Part shown: positions 56,286 through 64,000 of the stretch, piece after piece
Numbering within the stretch: position 1 is the first letter of the stretch
Layout: each line of letters begins with the position of its first letter
DNA from: Isohypsibius dastychi
Lineage: Eukaryota; Tardigrada; Eutardigrada; Parachela; Isohypsibiidae
DNA length: 64,000 nucleotides
Direction of reading: 5' to 3'
NCBI GenBank assembly: GCA_034696485.1
Contig: JAQIWT010000003.1
Location: 1 to 64,000, forward strand
Translations under genes and position numbers: made by a program
Notes under the pieces: generated by a model
The model's database searches: none
What the model saw: the letters and a program-made list of their open reading frames with translations, nothing else
Told to the model about the DNA's origin: nothing

Positions 56286-59200
56286 ATGACGAGAACAGAA
56301 TCCACCTGCATGAAGCCTTCACTAAGTACCGGCGGATTTGATTGCCAACATTGCGGATTACATGTTGACGAGTGTATTGAAGAAGACGACAACTATTTAC
56401 AGGTAGGCAAGTAGCCCGCTCGCTGTGCTTTCATTATGTAATCCACTTTACTCGTATTCTCCATTGTGTTTTTATTCATGCGGACCTTCTGTTCATTGCT
56501 ATTGTTGGGATCGTTTTTCGCCGTCTTGAGATTTTCTTTTCGATGCGTTTATGAGTTGATTCATGCGTCGCGACTCAAGCGGAATCATAGCTGCTTGAGT
56601 TTTTTGTCTTTTATGAACGACCGAAAGTGAGCCGGTAATTCCTACTTCTTTCGACTCACCCGAGATGTTGTATTAGTCAGGTGATTGGTAATTATATAAG
56701 ACCAGAAAATATTTTGCTCCGGGGTTAGTGTGGATTTTTTTCGGCTGTCGCCGCTCTTCCGTTTAGCTTTCCTTTTGAGTTTTTTCTGATTTTTATGAGT
56801 CCGTTAATCTTGACTACCATAACTTATGTTGTTGCAATTTTCTAATTGTTCGAATTTCGTTCTGTCAACATTGTTGAATCTTTGATATTTGCCTGAATTC
56901 TTTATTTCAATTCCGTTTGGCTTTGCTTTTGTGCAAATGGCGTGGGAGGATAGTTCCCTATCCAGTGAATCGGTGATTATTTTGTTTGAATAGGGGCAGA
57001 GCAAAGCTTTTTGTGGAACTGAAAGATCGTTTCTTCCCTGGATGCAGTGCCCTGTTATTTTCATTTGCCGAAAATTTGGTTTTTGGTTATACTTAACTGT
57101 TTTTTCGACGTTTGAGTAGTTCAAGCTATTTTCTGATATGTTTTTACATCTTACGTTATATCTTAATTTTCGGCTATTCTTGTGCAGTTTAACTTCAGTG
57201 TGTTCCTCTTGATGCTTTTTTGTGAGGTTTCACATCGATTTTAGTTTGGACTTTCATCGTTATAATTGACTGTGAAAGTGAGCCGATAAGTTGGGAGATT
57301 GAAAAGCGATTAGCTATATAAACAGTCGATACCATATTTATGGTAATCATATCTGACCAACCTAAACAAGACAAATTTGTTTGTGATAATTTTTCTCTGG
57401 CCAGATTGTGAAGATCAAGTATTTTTGAATCACGTTTTCGAACTTCATGGTTTTCATTTATTGCAGGATGAACGATTTGTAACGGAGCGAGAATATGAGG
57501 AAACTAATACCGGTCGGATCCTCTCGACAACCGCTCACCATACCCGTTTGTACACCGATCTAGCACGAAACTCCTTGAACCGGAAGTCACCGATCGGTGC
57601 GTTTTTATTGGATCAAATGGATTCAAATGCATTTCGTGATGCTCCCCTATCAAACGCTCGTCAACCTGACTTGAGGACCTTCACTTTCCGGAACTCGATT
57701 TCGTCTTCCGAGCCAACTAAACATGTGATTGTATATGATGTCGTGAATAGATCTCCTCGATTCACGATCAAGACGATTCCCAGGAGGATTGCCTCTTCGA
57801 CGGAAACTTCATCAGTTGCCGATAGCGAAGAGATTTCTGTCGATGGAGAGGAATATTCAGCTGATGTTGACAACGCTGAGGTGTTGGTTGACTGGCCGCA
57901 ACAGCTGGAACCTGGAGAAGTGTCGGTTGATGGACCGGAAGTTGGGCAATTTGATTATCAGGTGAGTGTGGTTTTGATTACTGCGCTCGGTTACCCGGCG
58001 AGTCTAAATTTTCATTCATTGCACAAGATTGTGAAACAAGGTATTTTGAATTTTTTTTCGCGTAAGATTTTTGGAAAATGACGGATTTTCCTCCAAAATC
58101 GTTATGATTTTATTCGTCGAGTTGTGAGTGTTTCAGACAGCCGGAATTTTCTTATCGGCGGTTATGAAAACTGTGTTCAGTTTTATAGTCATTTAATATC
58201 GAACGGCATACTTCGACTTGATATTCTTAGTAGCTGCGGGATGTAAAAGAATCGATAATGTAAAGCGCCGTCATACCAGAACTATTTTATTGAAGCAGCA
58301 GGTAACATACTCGATCCAGGCGAATATTGATTGAATTACACGCTCCACTTCGGAATTCCTGACTTCACCTGAAATTCCCTTGTTTATCATTGTTATTGTC
58401 CCGCACCGGATAGTATTTACATTGATCCAAATTTATTCCCTGTTGATTCATTTTAGAACAATGAGGAGTATTTACTGATTTCTCGTGGCTGAACTTTTTA
58501 GCCATGAATTCGGTGAGTTGGTCTGCGACGCATAAGTTGGAACAGGTTACTAAATTGGTCGGTTTCTCAGGTGGTGTGTATAACGCGTGCAGTAATTAGA
58601 TTTGTGAGTAATACGGATTTTTCCCGCGTGGTTGTTGTTATGAGTTATGTTCAAAAATCGCGATAAGAATCTAGTGCGACGATTAGAGTTAGTTCGTTCT
58701 GGGAAAACTTTCGGGAAAATGTTGTTTGATTTTCAAAAATTCGACATGCATCTGATGGTTTTTGTAGCGGGTTATGTACTCATGTTTTTTATTGGACTGT
58801 TTGCCCTAATTAGTTTCCGGGCAGTTTGGAAAAAATGGGTAAATATTCGTTCAGTTGATTTTAGTCAGTTTGCCTTTTTGTTTTATTTGGATGTTACCCT
58901 CGTTGACCCTCCTCCAATATTGACGTTTTTTCTCTTTTCCTCCTCCAGCAACAAATGATTTATGCTCCTCAAACTGCCGGCTCATCAAATACAACCACGT
59001 ATTTCCAAGAATATAATCGCGAAGAATATAATCGAGGAAATTTGGACCGTCCAGCTTCTAGTCTTGTATCTCCCATTGAAACTGACACTTCCGCTGTGAC
59101 CGACTCCATTTCGCCTGACTCATCAGGAGCACGCGTCTTCTCTCCAGAAAACCACTATACTTTGCCAACCATGACCCAAATGCATCCTTCAAAGTCAATG

Positions 59201-62200
59201 ACGGAAATCAATCTGTATAAAATATTCTATCCTGAGCGCCTCGCACCTGGAAATGTTGCGCCAGCTGCCGACGTTCCCTTTGTTCCTCACCATCTCCAAA
59301 GTGTCAAACGCTTAGCTCAATCAAGACAAACCGATATTATTAATCGCACGAAATCACCGTCAAATGTTTCGGGAAAATCAAGCGAGGAATTTCCCAGTCC
59401 GCCGAGTTTCGAGGAGCTTACCTTCAAAGGTCATGATTTTAATACGGTGAGAAAAAGATGGCATAGTGTTGAAACGCCGGTCAGAAAGTTGGAGGAGTAC
59501 CGGAAATCACCAGAGGAGAAAAAGTCGGTTGTAGTCCGCCCACCTGGCCAACTGGAAATCGCAGGAAGTGACGTGTCGATTGCCGAATTGAGTGAGAAGG
59601 CGAAACGAGTTGTAGTGACAAGCAAAACTGACCAAGCTGGTGAGCGGAACGTCATTAATATTACACCGGCCCAGCTACCTTCAACTCCGTCCATTTCCAC
59701 CTCACCAGTGCAAGTTCAAGTCCATCGGCAACAGTCACAGCAAAAACAACTTTTCGGCGGTTATGAAGTTGATAATGTCGAGGTGAAGACTGAGAAAGTT
59801 GGGCGAGAGAAAGTATCACCGGAAAAGGAACGTTTGACTAAATCGCCAAGTCAAGTCGTCCATAAAGAGGAATACGTCACCAAAAAAGTCGTCAAGCAAT
59901 CAGGTAAGCACCGAAGATTAACAATATTAATTTAAGATTAGCTTTCGCGTGGAATAGTTTGCTTTATTTACTTTGTGATGACATTTATGTGAATTTTGAA
60001 GCAAATATGTTTTTACCGGTAATTATAATGGCAGGTAATAACAGATCGATATATGATCCAGATCCCGAGGGTTGACCTAGACCAAAAGTACTGGAAAATC
60101 GATTTTTTCCGTAGTTTGAATTTTGATTGACGGTGACGAATCCAGGTCATACGATTGTTTCGATTCCCGGAAACCTGGAAATAATAATATAAACCCAAGA
60201 TTAATGCCGCATTTATTACGAGAGCTTTTTGAGAAGTTGAGCTCGTCTGGCTTTCGGCATTGATGATGTTAGCGTGTGGTTTTCAGCATTATTTATAAAC
60301 GCATTTGAAAGCAGCAGTCAAGGACGAGGTTACACTACAAGAGCTCGCCAAAAAAACGCCAGACCGCTTTGCGGTGCCTTTCTGTTTATTATACTAATGA
60401 CCAGTCTGTGCGTTCTGCGGTTTAACGATGGCGAAAATCATCGCATCTGGCAATTCTATTTTTTCTGAATAAATAATTGCTGCACATTTTTATAGCGCTG
60501 GAAAAAACATGATTTTCTTACTTTGAATTGTTTTTTCGTTTTTAAAAGTTTGTGATGCGAGCAAGCTTCTTTGTGCTTACTGCTTATTACTGCGTGAATA
60601 AGTCTCCATCAAAAGAAAATGATTGCAGTTTTTCGTTTTATGAAATTTGGAAATCTGACCAAATCTCAAAAGATGTTTCTTGTATGGAATGAAATTCCCC
60701 TGAAGCATCATTCCGATCATCCAGTTATTTCACCTGATTCATGGTGGCTCTTCGTGATTTTTGGACAGAGAGAAAAATTTGTTGTTCGGTTGAGGGGTCA
60801 GACTTGTAAATTCATATGAAACTGCTCTCTGACTATTTTCTTCTCGTCATCCATTTTCGGCACTTGTTATTCGGAAAAACTAGTTTTTGCTGGAGAATAT
60901 CTTTACCTTGTCAGGCTTGACCGGTCAGATGAGAGAGGGCCTGCTGCTGGAGAATGTATGCTTTACCGCTTATCGCTTTCTGATAATATGATTTTTAAAA
61001 TAACGCCCTTATTTCCACATTCCACGAATGTTTTGATTGTGATTTCCTTTAGCAGTTTTTTCACCTTGGTATTTTCTTAGTATGCCCACATGTTCGGAAT
61101 GTCGATTTTGATTTAATTTAGGTTTAGTTAATCCACGAAATAACCTGTGCTTTTAGCTGACAAATTTTTTTCGTTCGATTATTTTATCCTGGTTTTTTTT
61201 GCGGCTGATAAAAACTTCAGAAGTGTGAGAATCGGTTTTAATTCGGCCCCAGGCAAATCAGATTTATATTGTATCGACCGATAATCATAAGAGTTCAAGA
61301 AATGTAATCAGCATCGATGTCGTTTAGAAGATGAGAGACAGTGTTTGTGCTGCATTGACTGTGAGGGGTCGAATTGACAATTGACCAGCAGATTTTCTTG
61401 TTCATTCTCTTGTGTGTTCTCGCAAAAAGCGCTGCAGGGTATCGGAAATTGGGTTTCTCATCTTGTCACGATCGGTTTTATCCCTGTCCAAGTGATTGCC
61501 CATCTAATTGAGGCTAAAAGATTGATATTTCACAAGTCAGGACAAATTTTCCAGTGGACCTAATTTCAGAGCCTTCGATCGATGTGAATTGAATTCTGCG
61601 CAGTGTTGAAAAGAATTTCTAAGATGGTCTTGATAATTTCATAAAGATACGGAAGTAAAGTACCATTTGCAGTGAGTTGATTTATAATTCAAGCTTTGCT
61701 GTTGATGCGAGTTTTGTTAATGTTCGTTTTAATTTTCACTATCTGCCATTTTTGAGACTAGGTAGTGTACTGTATTTCAAGATTTCAAACTTTTTTTCGA
61801 CAAAATATTTTGAACGGTTTTACGCTCCTGTCGGCATTCTGTGACGACCTCATTTCCACAAATACCCATCCGCAACGTTGGGCAAATCAAATACCGAATT
61901 TAATATCTCCGCAAATAACGCCGATAACTTATTGCGTCGATGCGTTGATAAGCCGGCTGAGGTACGTTGGACGCTTTTTTAATGCCCGGTTTTACGCTGT
62001 CGAATTTCACCAACGTTCGTTTGCTCCGATTTTCAACAGCCATTGTTCCGATATTATCTCAGACTTTTCGCTGACACATAATTGTTTTGTTTTGTTGGAA
62101 TATTGGAATTTGAACCAAGATTTGATCTCCAAAAAAAATAATTCCATTGTTGGTATTTTGTTTCGTATTGATTGTTGGAATCTGGGGACCTGAACCATTA

Positions 62201-63781
62201 CGTTACGAGAAACATTCGGGAATACGACGTTATGTCCGGATTATGTGGGTTGGAATGGAAACTAATAACTGGTTTTGACGGCTTCTTTTAATTACAATTC
62301 GTTTTATTGGATTGAAATGCACCCAATTTTAAGTCAGTTAGTTGGACAATTTTTTAATATCATGTAATAATGCTTTCCGCTGCCGACGCTTACGCTTGTA
62401 AGAAACTGAGTGACTCGGTTTTCGGCCATTTCTTTTGTTTATGTCGATCGTGCTGTTCTTTGCTGAAACCTGATACTTAGCTCAAACTCAAACAAAGCGC
62501 CGTGTTTTTCCATTCAGGTGCTATTTTCTTGGTTATGTTCTAGTGGTTAAACAAGCAAATTAAGGAGGTTAATCGCTTCAATGGCTTTATATTTCCAGCC
62601 TCTGAAGCGCCAACGACTGCTGACATGCAGACCGCTACGTCCTTCTCCTACAATAATCGTGGGCTCACCGGAAGTAATATGAAGAGCTCACCAACAGGCT
62701 ATGCAACTTCCGCGCAGTTGCAAAGATTCTTGGCCTCTGATCGCGATGGCGGCGCTTCTACAGTATCATCGTTAACACTCCCGTATTCTGTCGATGGGAC
62801 AAAAGTAATCTATCCAACTCGCTCTCAGCAAGCAGGTATGTTGTTTAATGGTCCAAGTTGTTGTGTTTTCTTCGAGGATTCACAGTTTCTGGTGGTTTGA
62901 AAAAAAATTGAGAATATCCCAACAGTCAAATTTTCCGCCAAGAGTTGAAGAGTAATTTCTTAGAACAATATGTCGTCGGTACAGTTAGTACTTTCCCTTA
63001 CATGAAAATGGATCTCAAATCTTGTTGCGGATATCTTTGACAACTGACTGAATTGACAAATGATTGCTGATATTTAGAAATAAACGCAGCCCTTCCATTC
63101 ACCGGTCATTCTCTGGCAGAAATGGTTTTTGGTTGTTTGTTTTTACTCTTGAATGATAGAAGACAGCAAATTACAATATCTCTAAAAAACAGGTTCGAAC
63201 ATCAACTTGACAGTGAGGTTGAAATAACTCTCCTCCTTAAAGGAGATTGTTAATCATAATAGTTCATTTTCTGAAGTTACTCGTACGCAGAGGTACCGAT
63301 GTTTGTTAAAGTTAAATTTAAATGCAGTACGTAAGGATGGTGAGATTTTGCTGTAAAACTTGGCTTGCGTTTTCAGTTTTCTGATTTTCAGGTGGGGGAT
63401 ACGCATCTTCTCGAGTGAGTACAACTTCGGAGTTGGATGGTTACCAGACATCCCCATCGCCAAGTATTCCAGACAGCAGTTATAGTCTGGCCTCGCGCGG
63501 AAGTGCGGGAAGACAGTCGCGACGCACTCATGCAACAATATATCTGAAAAGTGGCGAACCGGAAACCAGCTCGCAGAAATCTCGCTCAAAAGTGGATCTG
63601 ACCGTAGAGAGTGAAACCGGCTTGCCGCTAGAGGAGCTGCAGCGCATACCGGCCAGTATGCAGGAACAAGTCCGCCGAGCTTCGTCTTCTTCGAGCTCTG
63701 GACGCGGGGTGCAGAAACTTACAATCAAGATGACGCTGAAAGAAACTAGGAGCAACTCTGGATCGACGGCGAATTTAGAAG
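56286..63781 (+). CDS. large disordered scaffold-like protein, 3' end uncertain
   Basis: Exons 56286-56402, 57467-57961, 58949-59903, 62599-62835 and 63392-63781, all in phase, give at least 731 aa. Exon 1 carries a small Cys/His group (FDCQHCGLHVDEC). Exon 2 is acidic and Ser-rich (VADSEEISVDGEEYSADVDN). Exon 3 is long, with Ser/Pro/Lys phosphosite-like blocks (KSPEEKKSVVVRPP, TEKVGREKVSPEKERLTKSP). The last exons are Ser/Gly/Tyr-rich and end in KLTIKMTLKETRSNS. No domain or orthologue is recognised; the style is that of cytoskeletal or junctional scaffolds. At the end, a strong donor (CA|GTAAGC at 63786) and an in-frame TAA (63787-63789) compete, so the gene may continue outside the window. 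Introns 56403-57466, 57962-58948 (except the alternative exon), 59904-62598 and 62836-63391 hold nothing else I can name. Confidence 0.65.
58647..58838 (+). CDS. alternative first exon encoding a membrane anchor
   Basis: Lying in the intron before exon 3 of the large gene, it opens with ATG 58647 and runs 64 codons to TGG|GTAAAT in phase 0, the same phase in which exon 3 is entered. It encodes a basic N-terminus (MFKNRDKNLVRRLELVRSGK), a 24-residue hydrophobic span (MVFVAGYVLMFFIGLFALIS) and a basic FRAVWKKW stop-transfer. Joined to 58949, it makes a membrane-anchored isoform that lacks exons 1-2. A nearby upstream ATG (58641) ends after eight codons. Evidence is structural only. Confidence 0.55.
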
Positions 63782-64000
63782 GTCAGTAAGCGGGATTGGG
63801 ACAGGTTTTAAACTGAATGCAAACTGAGATCAGTCACCTCAGATTGATCTGATTGGATTAACGGTTTGGTGCATAACCAGCTTTCTAGGATGTAATGATT
63901 CTGTTTTTTATTGTGAGCCGAATATTTGCATAATCTATTGTTAGAACGGTATTGTAGCTGCACAGAAATAGTGCTGACAACGACAGGTTTTTTGACGATT

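Noticed and set aside
63188-63202. GGTTCGAAC like a tRNA B box
   Set aside because: Flanking bases do not form a T-arm stem, and no A box or acceptor stem is found at tRNA distance.

Overview
This is animal nuclear DNA. Genes are split by many short introns (often 50-70 bp) with GT-AG borders, and there are metazoan-specific genes: nidogen, XBP1, a tetraspanin, a polypeptide GalNAc-transferase and a Fuseless-type membrane protein. Compact introns, a Fuseless gene and many genes for hydrophilic, low-complexity proteins fit a small ecdysozoan. A tardigrade is my best guess, but the sequence alone does not prove it. Coordinates and phases of all main gene models were checked by hand: exon lengths sum to whole codons and each junction keeps the family alignment.

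Layout. 0.3-5.2 kb (-): MYBBP1A/Pol5 nucleolar protein, with a U6 snRNA gene nested in an intron. 5.4-6.0 kb (+): mitochondrial ribosomal protein mL53, divergent from MYBBP1A. 7.5-10.7 kb (+): Fuseless-like eight-span membrane protein. 11.2-14.3 kb (+): secreted dermatopontin-like Cys protein with a Pro/Thr tail. 14.9-23.8 kb (+): a run of small or low-complexity genes. It holds a metallothionein-like Cys-tail protein, a tiny two-repeat protein, two Gln/Gly/Tyr/Arg-rich disordered proteins with TATA boxes and heat-shock-element-like palindromes, and a hydrophilic protein with two 70-80-residue repeats. I recognise no family for the last four. A 57-bp perfect inverted repeat with TA borders sits just upstream of the first disordered gene.

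24.1-26.6 kb (-): WEE1 kinase, divergent from an HP1-like chromodomain protein (27.3-29.3 kb, +). 29.8-31.7 kb (-): secreted trypsin-like protease. 32.0-35.0 kb (-): membrane acid phosphatase whose signal-peptide exon is split by a 462-bp hAT-type miniature transposon with an 8-bp target duplication. 36.0-39.3 kb (+): GalNAc-transferase with two mutually exclusive catalytic-domain exons. 40.2-41.2 kb (+): tetraspanin, convergent with a membrane-anchored JmjC dioxygenase (41.4-42.8 kb, -). 43.2-44.4 kb (+): XBP1 with an intact 23-nt IRE1-type intron. 44.9-46.4 kb (+): second chromod omain protein. 47.1-52.3 kb (+): nidogen, 18 exons. 52.3-56.3 kb: unresolved, with only isolated candidate exons. 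56.3 kb to the end (+): a large disordered protein with an alternative membrane-anchoring first exon; its 3' end may lie outside the window.

The genes do not form one pathway. Several belong to the secretory pathway or extracellular matrix (nidogen, GalNAc-transferase, XBP1, luminal JmjC, protease). The 14.9-23.8 kb block is the part most likely to hold something undescribed: a group of hydrophilic, probably stress-related proteins, though stress regulation is inferred only from promoter motifs.
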